Shown: piece by piece, positions 26,716 through 36,089 of the stretch
Position numbering within the stretch: the first letter of the stretch is position 1
Layout of the letters: every line of letters starts with the position of its first letter
Assembly (NCBI RefSeq): GCF_000243075.1
Contig: NC_016745.1
Span: forward strand, 554,501 to 618,500
DNA length: 64,000 nucleotides
Reading direction: 5' to 3'
DNA from: Oceanimonas sp. GK1
Lineage (GTDB): Bacteria; Pseudomonadota; Gammaproteobacteria; Enterobacterales; Aeromonadaceae
Notes under the pieces: model-generated
What the model was told of the DNA's origin: nothing
What the model saw: only the letters and a program-made list of their open reading frames with translations
The model's database searches: none
Position numbers and translations under genes: made by a program

Positions 26716-28758
26716 TTAGTGCTCGGGTGACGCCTTTGGCAGCGCCCGCACCGCCTCGATTAGCTTGCCGGGCAGGCCGGCGGCGGGGTAGGGCACCGGT
26801 CCTGCATACCAGGGTTTGCAGGGGGTGGCCAGTGCCGGCTGGTGCAGCCGCAGGCGGGGGGCGTGCCAGTCGCCGGCAAGCCGAATGGCCAGTTCCCGGC
26901 AGCCGGCGTCGTTAATGGCACCCAGGTCAAGGTCGAGGGCGCCGGCGACATCAATATTACCCCGCAGGGCCAGCAGATGGCGCACGCTCTGCACCGCGCT
27001 GCCGTCGAGGCGCCAGCGGCCGTCACGCACCGGGCCGTGCAGTGCCAGCCGGTACAGAAAGCCGTCGTGCTGCTTCATGTCCAGCGCTGCCAGGGCGGTG
27101 TCGACCTGTTTGGGCTCGGCGTAGTCCTCACCCAGGCGGTTGCGCAGCCAGGGATCCAGCCCCAGTTGTTCCACAAAAATATCCTGCCCGTCGAGGGCGA
27201 GCTCCCCCTGCCAGCTGGCGGGAGCATCCGGCTCGCCGGTGAGGTTGGCGGTGACACTCAGCTCGCCGGCAAAGCCCTGGTCGGCCCGCAGCCAGTTGCT
27301 GAGATGGCGCAACTGCCAGCGTTCACCAGTGAGCTCAAGCTGGGTGGTATGGGGGGCATAGAGTGCCATCTTGCCCTTGAGTTGCACCTTGCCATCCAGC
27401 CAGTCGCCGCTGAGGTTGTCGAGCAGCCATTGCTCGTCGGTCAGCCGGGCGCTGAAGCGGGCGGTGCGGGCGATCAGGCTGTTCCAGGCCAGCTCACCGA
27501 CGCTGCCTTCGAGCCGGGCCTGCTCGCTCAAGGGGCGCCACAGCCCTGCCGACCAGGCCAGATCGGTGATGAAGAGACTGCCGTCCAGCAGCGACAGCGG
27601 CAGCTCATCGTCGAGGGACAGCAGCTCGGTGCGGCTCAGGTTGAGTTTGTGAATGCGTACCTCGGGCAGGGGCCAGGCCATGTCGGGTTGCCACACCAGC
27701 TTGTTGCCGAGCAGTTGCAGCTCGTCGATATCGAGCCGCCCCTGGGCCGGATACCAGCCCAGCTCGGCTTCGATACTGCCTTCCCAGGCCTGGCCGTTCA
27801 GGGTCATGCTCTGACGTTCGCTGTCCCCCAGCCAGCCGAGCCGGTGACGGTCCAGGCGTAGCCAGTCGAGGGTGGCTTCCTCCGCCTGCCAGTCGCCCCG
27901 GCCTTCGGGCAGATCTGCGCCGTTCCATTCCAGATCCCGGATTTCACCGCGCATGCCGTTCACGGTGAGCTTTGGCGTGGTCAGGCTGACGTCGTCGAGC
28001 CCGGCCCGGCTCAGCAGCAGCCGCCAGCCTTCGGGCAGGGCAGGAGTGTCGGTCAGCTGTAATTTGACCTGGCTGAATTGCGGTTGTTCAAGGCGCAGCT
28101 CCCGGCGGGCCGGGTCCAGTTCCAGTCGGCCGCTGAGCAGGCCGCCGGCCAGCCGGCCGCGCAGATCCTCGAGCTCCAGCCGGCCTTGGCGCACCTGGCC
28201 GCTGACGTCCAGCCGCGACAGCTCCAGTGCCGGGTGAGACAGCTGGCGCACCCGGCCGCTGAGGCTGGTGTCGGCCCACCATTGCCACTGGCCTTGCCGC
28301 CGGGGTTGCCAGTCCCGAAGGGTGATCCCGATGCCGCCGGCCTCCCAGCCGGCACCGGCCAGGCTGAGGTTGCGGGTGTTGAGTTCGGTGATGGCTATAT
28401 CGGCCAGGTTGGCGGGCAGCTCGGGCACCTGGGCCTGTTCGAGGTTGAGTTTGCCGTCGATGATGTCGAGAATGGCCACCTGGGTGCGGCCGGCCAGGGG
28501 CGCCAGCTGCTCCAGCTCCAGGTAGATTTGCCGGGCGCTGAACCAGTCGCCCAGGCGCACCTCTTCGGCCAGCAGCTTGTAGGGCGACAGCGGATTGAAC
28601 TCCAGCCGACCCACACTGAGATCCAGCTCGGTGTTGTCGTTCAGCCAGGTCAGCACCGGCTTTTTCAGCCGGTTAACGTCCAGCAAATTCAGCAGCAACC
28701 AGCCGCCGAGCAACAGTACCAGCAGCCCAACCAAACCCCTTCTGGCCAGCTTTTTCAT
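26716..28758 (-). CDS. AsmA family protein
   Basis: 680-residue envelope protein: N-terminal membrane anchor (residues 9-27, GLVGLLVLLLGGWLLLNLL) followed by a long periplasmic part of repeating beta-strands, with an AsmA-type start (LSVGRLEFNPLSPYKLLAEEVRLGD). AsmA-like proteins are thought to help lipid transport to or maintenance of the outer membrane. The C-terminal part resembles the AsmA_2 region. It is a stand-alone gene, opposite in strand to yiiD. I cannot say which of the E. coli AsmA paralogues is the closest. Confidence 0.82.
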   Translation of the reverse strand: MKKLARRGLVGLLVLLLGGWLLLNLLDVNRLKKPVLTWLNDNTELDLSVGRLEFNPLSPYKLLAEEVRLGDWFSARQIYLELEQLAPLAGRTQVAILDIIDGKLNLEQAQVPELPANLADIAITELNTRNLSLAGAGWEAGGIGITLRDWQPRRQGQWQWWADTSLSGRVRQLSHPALELSRLDVSGQVRQGRLELEDLRGRLAGGLLSGRLELDPARRELRLEQPQFSQVKLQLTDTPALPEGWRLLLSRAGLDDVSLTTPKLTVNGMRGEIRDLEWNGADLPEGRGDWQAEEATLDWLRLDRHRLGWLGDSERQSMTLNGQAWEGSIEAELGWYPAQGRLDIDELQLLGNKLVWQPDMAWPLPEVRIHKLNLSRTELLSLDDELPLSLLDGSLFITDLAWSAGLWRPLSEQARLEGSVGELAWNSLIARTARFSARLTDEQWLLDNLSGDWLDGKVQLKGKMALYAPHTTQLELTGERWQLRHLSNWLRADQGFAGELSVTANLTGEPDAPASWQGELALDGQDIFVEQLGLDPWLRNRLGEDYAEPKQVDTALAALDMKQHDGFLYRLALHGPVRDGRWRLDGSAVQSVRHLLALRGNIDVAGALDLDLGAINDAGCRELAIRLAGDWHAPRLRLHQPALATPCKPWYAGPVPYPAAGLPGKLIEAVRALPKASPEH

Positions 28759-28875
28759 GAGATTATCCCTTTAAAATCCGCTGCTTGTATCATACCTGCG
28801 CAGGGCTGTACCGGAAACATGTGAGGAGTGAGGTGTGAGGGGGATTGGCGCTGGGCACCGCACCCCTCACATCGA

Positions 28876-30948
28876 TTAAACTTTACCGTAGTGATCCCGG
28901 GTGCCGAGCCAGCGGCGGATCAGCGGCTGCACGCAGTCGGGGTGGCGGTCGGCGAGATAGCGGGCCAGCCGTTGGACTTCCGGCAGCAACGCCTGATCCC
29001 GCACCAGATCGGCGATTTTCAGATCCGCCAGACCGGTCTGGCGAGTGCCGAGCAGCTCCCCCGGGCCGCGGATCTCCAGATCTTTCTGGGCGATGATAAA
29101 GCCGTCGTTGGTATCCCGCAGCACGCCCAGTCGCTGGGTGGCGGTTTTCGACAGCGGCGCGTGATAAAGCAGCACACAGTGGGACGCGGTGGCGCCCCGG
29201 CCCACCCGGCCGCGCAGCTGGTGCAGCTGGGCCAGACCCAGGCGCTCGGGGTTTTCGATGATCATCAGCGAGGCGTTGGGCACGTCTACCCCCACTTCAA
29301 TCACGGTGGTGGCCACCAGCAAGTCCAGCTGGCCGTCCTTGAAACCGGCCATCACCGCCTGCTTTTCCGCCGCCTTCATGCGGCCGTGCACCAGCCCCAC
29401 CCTGAGCTCCGGCAGCCGTTCCGAGAGGGCGGTGGCGGTGTCTTCCGCCGCCTGGCATTCGAGCACGTCCGACTCGTCGATCAGGGTACACACCCAGTAG
29501 GCCTGGCGGCCCTGCTCTCGGCACACCTGTCGCACCCGCTCAATGACCTCGTCCCGGCGGGTGTCGGGAATGGCGACCGTGGTGACCGGGGTGCGCCCGG
29601 GAGGCAGTTCGTCGATGATGGAGGTGTCGAGATCCGCGTAGGCGGTCATGGCCAGGGTACGGGGTATGGGAGTGGCGGTCATGATCAGCTGGTGCGGGTA
29701 GTAGTCGCCCTGGCTGCCTTTCTCCCGCAGGGCCAGCCGCTGGTGCACCCCAAAGCGGTGCTGCTCGTCGATGATCACCAGCTCGAGGGCGTTGAACTGC
29801 ACCTGCTCCTGAAACAGCGCATGGGTGCCGACAATCATCGCCAGCTCGCCGCTGGCGAGACGCTCCAGCTGTTCGGCCCGGGCCTTGCCCTTGACCTTGC
29901 CCGCCAGCCAGCCCACCTGTATGCCCAGAGGCGCCAGCCAGGCGGCAAAGTTGGTGGCATGCTGCTCCGCCAGCAGCTCGGTGGGGGCCATCAGCGCCAC
30001 CTGGCCCTGGTTGCCGATCACCTGCAGTGCCGCCAGCGCCGCCACCAGGGTTTTGCCCGAACCCACGTCTCCTTGTACCAGCCGCATCATGGGCACATGT
30101 TTGTGCAAGTCTGCGCCGATTTCCGCTACCACCCGCTGCTGGGCACCGGTGGGCGAAAACGGCAGCCGGGCCAGAAAATCGCGCACCAGCGCCTCGGCCG
30201 GTGGCAGGGCACGGGCCCGGTGCGACTGGCTTTGTTCCCGTACTCGCAATACCGACAGGTTGTGGGCCAGCAACTCTTCCATTACCAGTCGCTGCTGGGC
30301 CGGGTGTGTGCCCAGCTCCAGCTGATCCAACGCCACGTCGGGGGGCGGCCGGTGCAGCAGGCGCACGGCGTCGTTCAGCGGCAACTGCTGGCGGTAGAGG
30401 CCGGGGGGCAGTAGCTCGGTAAGCGGGGTTTCATCCAGCAGGGCCAAGGCCTGATCGGTGAGCTGGCGCAGGCTGATCTGGCGCAGGCCTTCGGTGGTGC
30501 CATACACCGGGGTCAGGCTGGTTTCCGTACTGACGGGGGAGTCGCCCTGCAGCAGGGTGTATTCGGGGTGAATGATCTCCAGGCCGTGGTGGCCGGGGCG
30601 AATTTCACCAAAGGCGCGCAGCCGGGTGCCGGCAGTGAGGCTGTTTTTCTGGGCGGCGGCGAAATTGAAAAAACGCAGGGTAAGGGTGCCGCTGTGATCC
30701 CGCAGCCGGCACAGCAGCATGCGCTTGCGGCCATAGCTGATATGGCTGTCGACCACGTCCCCCACCACCGACACATGCATGCCGGGCCGCAGCTCGGCCA
30801 CCGGGCAGATGTGAGTACGGTCCTCGTAGCGCAGCGGCAGGTGAAACAGCAGATCCTGCACCGTGTCCAGCCCCAGCCGGTGCAGCTTTTCCTGCATTTT
30901 GTCGCCCACGCCCTTGAGCAGGCTGAGGGGCATTTTGTCCAGCTTCAT
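28876..30948 (-). CDS. recG: ATP-dependent DNA helicase RecG
   Basis: 690-residue branch-migration helicase that remodels stalled forks and R-loops. N-terminal wedge/OB domain (residues 1-200, with CRLRDHSGTLTLRFFNF), then superfamily 2 helicase motifs: VQGDVGSGKT (I), APTELLAEQH (Ia), DEQHRFGV (II), TATPIPRTLAMT (III), and the C-terminal motifs VEVGVDVPNASLMIIE and QLRGRVGRG. The usual length in E. coli is 693. It is not next to spoT or other common partners here. Confidence 0.97.
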   Translation of the reverse strand: MKLDKMPLSLLKGVGDKMQEKLHRLGLDTVQDLLFHLPLRYEDRTHICPVAELRPGMHVSVVGDVVDSHISYGRKRMLLCRLRDHSGTLTLRFFNFAAAQKNSLTAGTRLRAFGEIRPGHHGLEIIHPEYTLLQGDSPVSTETSLTPVYGTTEGLRQISLRQLTDQALALLDETPLTELLPPGLYRQQLPLNDAVRLLHRPPPDVALDQLELGTHPAQQRLVMEELLAHNLSVLRVREQSQSHRARALPPAEALVRDFLARLPFSPTGAQQRVVAEIGADLHKHVPMMRLVQGDVGSGKTLVAALAALQVIGNQGQVALMAPTELLAEQHATNFAAWLAPLGIQVGWLAGKVKGKARAEQLERLASGELAMIVGTHALFQEQVQFNALELVIIDEQHRFGVHQRLALREKGSQGDYYPHQLIMTATPIPRTLAMTAYADLDTSIIDELPPGRTPVTTVAIPDTRRDEVIERVRQVCREQGRQAYWVCTLIDESDVLECQAAEDTATALSERLPELRVGLVHGRMKAAEKQAVMAGFKDGQLDLLVATTVIEVGVDVPNASLMIIENPERLGLAQLHQLRGRVGRGATASHCVLLYHAPLSKTATQRLGVLRDTNDGFIIAQKDLEIRGPGELLGTRQTGLADLKIADLVRDQALLPEVQRLARYLADRHPDCVQPLIRRWLGTRDHYGKV

Positions 30949-31001
30949 GGCGGCCCTTCACTGTAAATATGTACAGAGAATAGCAAAGCCGGGATCAAAA
31001 T

Positions 31002-31057
31002 GGGACTGGGGACTGGGGACTGGGGACTGGGGACTGGGGACTGGGGACTGGGGACCG
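31002..31057. repeat. Heptamer tandem repeat (GGGACTG)7 plus one variant
   Basis: Seven perfect GGGACTG units and one GGGACCG unit lie between the recG start and the pssA stop. The same word occurs in the hairpin at 11711-11753. Pure 7-bp units suggest copy-number change by slippage; no coding region is affected. Confidence 0.95.
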
Positions 31058-31085
31058 TCATTCCCTAATCCTTCGTCCCTGTTTT

Positions 31086-32435
31086 TCAGAGCAAGCGCTT
31101 CAGCAGCACATTGGCCTGGGTGCGCTGCACCCGTTTCAGCAGGCGTTGTACCGGCTCCGGATAGTCGCTGAGCTGCTCGATTTCGGTGAAGTGGCCCAGC
31201 CGCCGGCAGTGCTGCAAAATGTTGGCTTTTTCGGCCTCAAAGGCAGCCTGCAGCTTGTGTTCCGGATCCTGCAACAGCAGGCCGTTTTCCAGATCCAGCC
31301 CCCAGGCGCGGGGATTGAGGTTGCTGCCGGTGATCATGGCCAGATCGTCATCCACGAACAGCCCCTTGAGGTGGTAGGAGTTGCGATCGTGGTGCCAGAG
31401 CATGATGTTGAGCTTGCCCTGATAAATAAAGGTCTGATTGGCCCGGGCAAAGCGGCGCAGGTTGGCTTCATACAGGTAGGGCAGCCCGCCGATGGTGCGG
31501 AACGGCTCGTCGGGCGGAATGTAGAAATCGTTGGCGGTCTTGTCGCCGATCACCAGGGTAACTTCCCGCCCTTTCTTGAGCTGGCTGCGAATGTCCCGGG
31601 CCAGGGATTTGGGCAGATTGAAATAGGGGGTACAGACGAACAGTTTCTCCTTGGTGCCGCGCACCAGGGTACGAATGGCCCGGTTGAGCCTGTTGCCGTA
31701 CTTGCCCAGCCCCGCCAGCGGCGTGATCGCCACCTCGCCGGGGCGGCGCGGCTGGTGCTCAAACTGGTACTGACCCCGGCGCAGCTGCTGGCGGAACTGG
31801 CGAATGGAATTGCGCAGCCGGCGGGCGGTGGGAATGTCGGGCTGGTTCAGGGCCGGCACCGCGGGGTTGCGGGCAAACAGCCGGTCCGCATAGTCGAACA
31901 TGGTGTCGGCGAGGTCGGCGTCGGTGATCTCGTGGTAGCGATCGAAGCGGTAGCGGCCGTTCTGGTGCAGATAGATATCGTTGAGGCTGGCGCCGGAATA
32001 GAGCAGGGTGTCGTCAAACACAAAGCCCTTGAGGTGCAGCACGCCCAGCAGCTCCCGGCCCTTGACCGGCACCCCGTGAACGGCGATGGGGTGTGCATAG
32101 CGTTCGGCGAACTCCTGATACATCAGATGGTTGCCGCCCTGGCCCTGGTGGCCGATGAGCCCCCGCTGGGCCCGGTGAAAGTCCACATAAAGGCGCACGT
32201 CCAGCGCCGGGTTGGCCTGCTTGGCCTCGTGCAGGGCAGTCATTATCTCTCGGCCGGCGTCGTCATCCTGCAGGTAGAGGGCCACCAGGCAGATGCGGGT
32301 CCGGGCCGTGGCGATGAGCGCAAGCAGCCGCTCCTTGAAGGCGGCGGCGGAATGCAGCACCCGCACCTGTTCGGCATTCACCGACAGGGCGGGCAGGCGC
32401 TGCAGCAGGCTGCGGTAATAGTTGGCTAGTTGCAT
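31086..32435 (-). CDS. pssA: CDP-diacylglycerol-serine O-phosphatidyltransferase, PLD type
   Basis: Phosphatidylserine synthase of the phospholipase D superfamily, first step to phosphatidylethanolamine, membrane-associated. Two HKD motifs are visible: HLKGFVFD with His134 and Lys136, and HLKGLFVD in the C-terminal half followed by ITGSNLNPRAWGLD. From MQLANYYRSLL it is 449 residues (E. coli PssA 451); the open frame upstream adds 14 codons without homology. It is a single gene, transcribed away from repeat copy A. Confidence 0.95.
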   Translation of the reverse strand: MQLANYYRSLLQRLPALSVNAEQVRVLHSAAAFKERLLALIATARTRICLVALYLQDDDAGREIMTALHEAKQANPALDVRLYVDFHRAQRGLIGHQGQGGNHLMYQEFAERYAHPIAVHGVPVKGRELLGVLHLKGFVFDDTLLYSGASLNDIYLHQNGRYRFDRYHEITDADLADTMFDYADRLFARNPAVPALNQPDIPTARRLRNSIRQFRQQLRRGQYQFEHQPRRPGEVAITPLAGLGKYGNRLNRAIRTLVRGTKEKLFVCTPYFNLPKSLARDIRSQLKKGREVTLVIGDKTANDFYIPPDEPFRTIGGLPYLYEANLRRFARANQTFIYQGKLNIMLWHHDRNSYHLKGLFVDDDLAMITGSNLNPRAWGLDLENGLLLQDPEHKLQAAFEAEKANILQHCRRLGHFTEIEQLSDYPEPVQRLLKRVQRTQANVLLKRLL

Positions 32436-32540
32436 AATGAACCTGATTGATGGCGTGCCGCTTAAGACCATACTCAAACGACAAGATTCGGTGCAGTTTA
32501 CCGAATTAGGGCAAAGGGCGGCAAACGCCGAAAGATCGCA

Positions 32541-32611
32541 ATGCGAAGTGACAGCGCGGTTGCGCTACGCCGACACGGTCGGCTACGGCAATCCCCGCTG
32601 TCACTTCGTTA
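32541..32611 (+). repeat. Dispersed structured repeat, copy A (short form)
   Basis: CGAAGTGACAGCG at 32544-32556 pairs perfectly with CGCTGTCACTTCG at 32596-32608. The inner part contains GGTTGCGCTACGCCGACAC and GGTCGGCTACGGCAATCC, which are shared with copies at 36348-36466 and 47378-47495. It lies between the divergent-start side of pssA and the stop of the M24 peptidase gene. Confidence 0.85.
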
Positions 32612-32622
32612 AGCTTCCGGCT

Positions 32623-34413
32623 TTAAAGCGGTCGGGTCGCCTGTTCCAGCCAGGTGAGATCCTCGCCGGCCAGCCTCGGGCTGATTTTTTCCCACACGCC
32701 GGCGTGGTAGTCGTTCAGCCACTCAATGTGTCTGGCTTCCAGCCAGGCGGAGTCGATCAGGCGGCGGTCAAAGGGCACCTGGGTCAGGTGCTCGAATGCA
32801 AACACCGGAATGTCGCCGTCGGTGTCGGCGGGCTGCACCACTTCCAGGTTTTCACAGCGAATGCCAAAGGCGTTTTCCCGGTAATAGCCGGGCTCGTTGG
32901 AGACGATCATGCCGGTGGTCAGCGGCACTGTGCTGCCCTTGGGCGAGATGCGCTGAGGGCCTTCGTGCACGCTGAGATAATGGCCCACGCCGTGGCCGGT
33001 GCCGTGATCGAAGTTGTAGCCCTGCTGCCACAGCGGCATGCGCGCCAGGGCATCCAGTTGCAGGCCGCCGGTACCGGCGGGAAAGCGGGCAGAGGCCAGA
33101 TCGATATGGCCGCGCAGCACCAGGGTGAACAGCTTGCGCATTTCCTCGGTGGGCGCGCCCACCGCCACGGTACGGGTGATGTCGGTGGTGCCGTCCAGAT
33201 ACTGGCCGCCGGAGTCCACCAGATAGATGGCATCCTGGCCGAGTGTGCGCGGCGTGCCGTTACCGTGGTGGTAATGGCACATGGCGGCATTGGGGCCCAG
33301 GGCCGAGATGGTACTGAAGCTGGGCTCCACAAACTCAGGGTGTTCGGCCCGCAGCGCCTGCAGTTTATCGGCCAGGGTGCCTTCGTCTTCCAGTTCCGGG
33401 TTTGGCTGTGCCAGCCGGCGATCCAACCAGGCCAGAAAGCGGCACACGGCGGCGCCGTCGCGCAGATGGGCGGCGCGGCTGCCCTGCACTTCCACCGGGT
33501 TCTTGCAGGCCTTGGGCAGCATGCAGGGATCCTCGGCAAACACCAGTTCGGCACCGGCCTGCTCCAGTACCAGGCTGCTCCAGGCGTTGGCGGTGGCGGG
33601 GTCGAGCTGCACGCGGGCGCCTTGCTGGCCCAGTGCACGCAGGGCGCCTTCCAGCTCGTTTACCGGCGCCAGGGTTACGTTAAAGCCGCTGTGGCCGGAC
33701 AGATCCAGGTCGTCAAACTTGGCGGGGTCGGTAAACAGCTGCACGCTGCCGTCCTGGTACAACAGGGCAAACCCCAGTACCACCGGCAGGCAGGGAATGT
33801 CGCGGCCGCGAATATTCAGCAGCCAGTTGATGGGCTCGGCCTGGGTCAGCAGCTGGGCGTCAATGTGGTTGGCGGCCAACTGCTCGGCAATGCGATGGCG
33901 TTTGGCCTCGCTGTGCTGGCCGCTGTAGTCCTGGCTCAGCAGCAGGGCCGGGTGAATTTCCGGCTCTGGCTGGTCGTGCCAGTGCCGGTCAATGGGGTTG
34001 CTCTCTACCGGCACCAGCTCCAGGCTCTTGGCGGCCAGTTTCTTTTTGGCGGCATTAAACCAGCCCCGGCTGTGCAGGCGCGGATCAATGCCCACCCGGG
34101 CGCCGGCGGTCAGCTCGCTCAACAGATAGTCGAGCACCGGCTGCTCGATGAGGTGGCGGTAGTCAAACAGCGCACTGTCGCACTGGTGGCGCACCTGCAC
34201 CGTATAACGGCCATCCACAAACACCGCCGCCTTGCCGGCCAGCACCACGGCGGCGCCGGCGGAGCCGGTAAAGCCGGTGAGCCAGGCCAGCCGCTCGGCA
34301 TGGGGGGGAATGTATTCCCCCAGGTGCTCGTCGTCGTGGGGCACGATAAAGGCGTCCAGCTGCTGTTGCTGCAGGTCGTCACGCACACTGGCAAGGCGTT
34401 GGGCATGGGTCAT
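32623..34413 (-). CDS. Xaa-Pro aminopeptidase, M24B family
   Basis: 596-residue peptidase of the long AMPP type, cutting X-Pro bonds of short peptides in the cytoplasm. Two creatinase-like N-terminal domains (residues 1-300) precede the pita-bread catalytic domain. Metal ligands are expected in VDSGGQYLDGTTDITRT (Asp pair), the GTGHGVGHYLSVHEGP His, and SNEPGYY and IRCENLE glutamates. It directly follows a GntR gene (9 bases), and the EamA transporter precedes both, which suggests a peptide or amino acid related operon. Confidence 0.93.
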   Translation of the reverse strand: MTHAQRLASVRDDLQQQQLDAFIVPHDDEHLGEYIPPHAERLAWLTGFTGSAGAAVVLAGKAAVFVDGRYTVQVRHQCDSALFDYRHLIEQPVLDYLLSELTAGARVGIDPRLHSRGWFNAAKKKLAAKSLELVPVESNPIDRHWHDQPEPEIHPALLLSQDYSGQHSEAKRHRIAEQLAANHIDAQLLTQAEPINWLLNIRGRDIPCLPVVLGFALLYQDGSVQLFTDPAKFDDLDLSGHSGFNVTLAPVNELEGALRALGQQGARVQLDPATANAWSSLVLEQAGAELVFAEDPCMLPKACKNPVEVQGSRAAHLRDGAAVCRFLAWLDRRLAQPNPELEDEGTLADKLQALRAEHPEFVEPSFSTISALGPNAAMCHYHHGNGTPRTLGQDAIYLVDSGGQYLDGTTDITRTVAVGAPTEEMRKLFTLVLRGHIDLASARFPAGTGGLQLDALARMPLWQQGYNFDHGTGHGVGHYLSVHEGPQRISPKGSTVPLTTGMIVSNEPGYYRENAFGIRCENLEVVQPADTDGDIPVFAFEHLTQVPFDRRLIDSAWLEARHIEWLNDYHAGVWEKISPRLAGEDLTWLEQATRPL

Positions 34414-34422
34414 GGCGATTCC

Positions 34423-35082
34423 TTAACGGGAGTTGAGCAGGTGTTTGATGGAGCGGCCCGCTGATTCGATATGCTGGCGCAGCAGGGCGGCGGCCTCGAA
34501 CTTGCGCCGCTGGCGGCACAGGGCCAGCAACTGGGTGTGCTCCCGCTCGGCGGTGATGATGCCCTGCCGGGAATGCAGCAGCTCCACCTGAATGTAGCGG
34601 TCGCAACTGAGGTTGATCTGATCCACCAGCGCCAGGGTGCGCGGGCGTCTGGCCGGGCCGTACAGGGTGGTATGAAAGCGCCGGTTGAGTTCGCTCCAGC
34701 GGTCGATCTGGTCGCCGGTTTCCAGCATTTGATCGAACTCGGCAAGAATGGCCTCGGCCTGGCTCAGGTGCTCTTCGGTGAGCTGGTCAAAGGCCTGAAA
34801 CAGCAGATCGCTTTCCAGCATGGCGCGCAGGTAGAACAGCTCGTCAATGGCCTCGGCATCCAGCTCGGTGACCACGGCGCCGCGGTGGGCTTCGAATTTC
34901 ACCAGCCCCTGGGCTTCCAGCTGCATCAGTGCCTCGCGCACCGGCACCCGGCTGACGTTCAGCTCCTGAGCCAGGGTGTCCTGGCGCAGGGGGGCGCCGG
35001 CCTTGAATTCACCCTTGAGAATACGTGACCGCAGGGTTTCGACCACCGACTGGGTCAGGGTTTTGTAGGGGGCTCGGCTCAT
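34423..35082 (-). CDS. GntR-family regulator, FCD subfamily (second copy)
   Basis: 219 residues with an N-terminal winged helix (DTLAQELNVSRVPVREALMQLEAQGLV) and FCD domain (ELNRRFHTTLY, RYIQVELLHS, EREHTQLLALC, LRQHIESAG). It is close in sequence to the GntR protein at 6534-7190 (shared ILKGE, LRQD.LA, SR.PVREAL, EAH.GA motifs), so the two are paralogues. A CGTATACG palindrome sits 8 bases before its start, so it probably represses itself and the downstream peptidase gene. Confidence 0.92.
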   Translation of the reverse strand: MSRAPYKTLTQSVVETLRSRILKGEFKAGAPLRQDTLAQELNVSRVPVREALMQLEAQGLVKFEAHRGAVVTELDAEAIDELFYLRAMLESDLLFQAFDQLTEEHLSQAEAILAEFDQMLETGDQIDRWSELNRRFHTTLYGPARRPRTLALVDQINLSCDRYIQVELLHSRQGIITAEREHTQLLALCRQRRKFEAAALLRQHIESAGRSIKHLLNSR

Positions 35083-35085
35083 GAA

Positions 35086-35102
35086 AAATCGTATACGTTT
35101 TG
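35086..35102. promoter_or_regulatory. GntR-type operator
   Basis: AAAATCGTATACGTTTT contains the perfect palindrome CGTATACG and fits the short GTNNNAC-type sites of FCD regulators. It lies between the EamA gene and the start of the GntR gene. Confidence 0.6.
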
Positions 35103-35115
35103 AGTACTGCCCACT

Positions 35116-36024
35116 CTACTCCGCCCCCGGGCGCTTGGCAAACCGCCCTTTGGGGCGCCATTGCTGGATCAGCAGGGCGGTGACGATCATCACCAGCCCC
35201 ACCAGGGTGGCGGGGTAGATTTGTTCACCCACCAGCAGCCGCAGCAACAGCAGGGAGGCAAAGGGCGAGATAAAAATCAGGTTGGAAATACGGGCGGTGT
35301 TTTCCGCATGGCGCAGGGCCAACAGCCACATCACGAAAGCAAAGCCCATTTCAAACAGGCCGACGTAAATGGCACCTACCCAGCCTTGCCAGGCGGTCAG
35401 GGCAAAGTCCGACAGCCAGGCGGTGGCCAGCACCACCACCGGCAGCCCCAGCAGAAAACTTAAGGTAAGGGCCACCAATGGGTCGGCCTGATTGCGGGCG
35501 TTGAGGATCCAGTAGCCGGCCCACAGCAGGGTAGAGCCCAGCGCCAGCGCCACCCCCAGCGGGCTGTCAAAGTTCAGGCTGAGCAGATCGCCCCGGGTGG
35601 CGATGACCATGGCGCCCGCGTAGCCGAGCACGATGGCGACCCAGTCCTGGCGCCGAATGGTCTGCCCCAGAAAGGGCACCGCCAGCAGGGTGAGGGTAAT
35701 GGCCCAGGTGTAGTTGAGGGTCTGGGCCTGCTGAGCCGGCAGCAGGTCGTAAGCCTGAAACAGCACCAGATAGTAGAGCGCCGGATTGAGCAGTCCCAGC
35801 AGGGCGTAATAACCCGGGCGCTGTTTAAAGGTGCGTCCCAGCAGATGCAGCTTGCCCTGACGGGCCAGCAGGACAAGCAACAGCAGCAGCGAGCTGACCG
35901 TCGCCACCAGCAGCAGCTGGGCCGGTTCGAAATAACCCAGCGAGAGCTTGAAGGCGCTGGCCACGGTGGACCAGCAGGCCACCGCGCCCAGCCCGTAAAG
36001 ATAGGCTTTTTTCTGGTTCTTCAT
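35116..36024 (-). CDS. EamA-type drug/metabolite transporter (DMT superfamily)
   Basis: 302 residues and ten predicted membrane helices in two repeated five-helix EamA halves, the second beginning near GVALALGSTLLWAGYWI. The short cytoplasmic C-terminus is basic (QQWRPKGRFAKRPGAE). Family members export amino acids or other small metabolites; the location before the GntR-peptidase pair hints at an amino acid or dipeptide product. The actual substrate is not visible. Confidence 0.88.
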   Translation of the reverse strand: MKNQKKAYLYGLGAVACWSTVASAFKLSLGYFEPAQLLLVATVSSLLLLLVLLARQGKLHLLGRTFKQRPGYYALLGLLNPALYYLVLFQAYDLLPAQQAQTLNYTWAITLTLLAVPFLGQTIRRQDWVAIVLGYAGAMVIATRGDLLSLNFDSPLGVALALGSTLLWAGYWILNARNQADPLVALTLSFLLGLPVVVLATAWLSDFALTAWQGWVGAIYVGLFEMGFAFVMWLLALRHAENTARISNLIFISPFASLLLLRLLVGEQIYPATLVGLVMIVTALLIQQWRPKGRFAKRPGAE

Positions 36025-36089
36025 ATGTTTGCCCCGTGCAATAAGACGGGCAGTGTAGGCAGCCGATCACGCGTGAGCAAGGGGGGCCG

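Noticed and set aside
28828-30414. Plus-strand open frame of 528 codons opposite recG
   Set aside because: Antisense shadow; recG carries all helicase motifs in the other strand and the composition of this frame is biased.
31002-31057. Possible CRISPR array
   Set aside because: The units are 7-bp direct tandem repeats without spacers; no cas genes are in the window.
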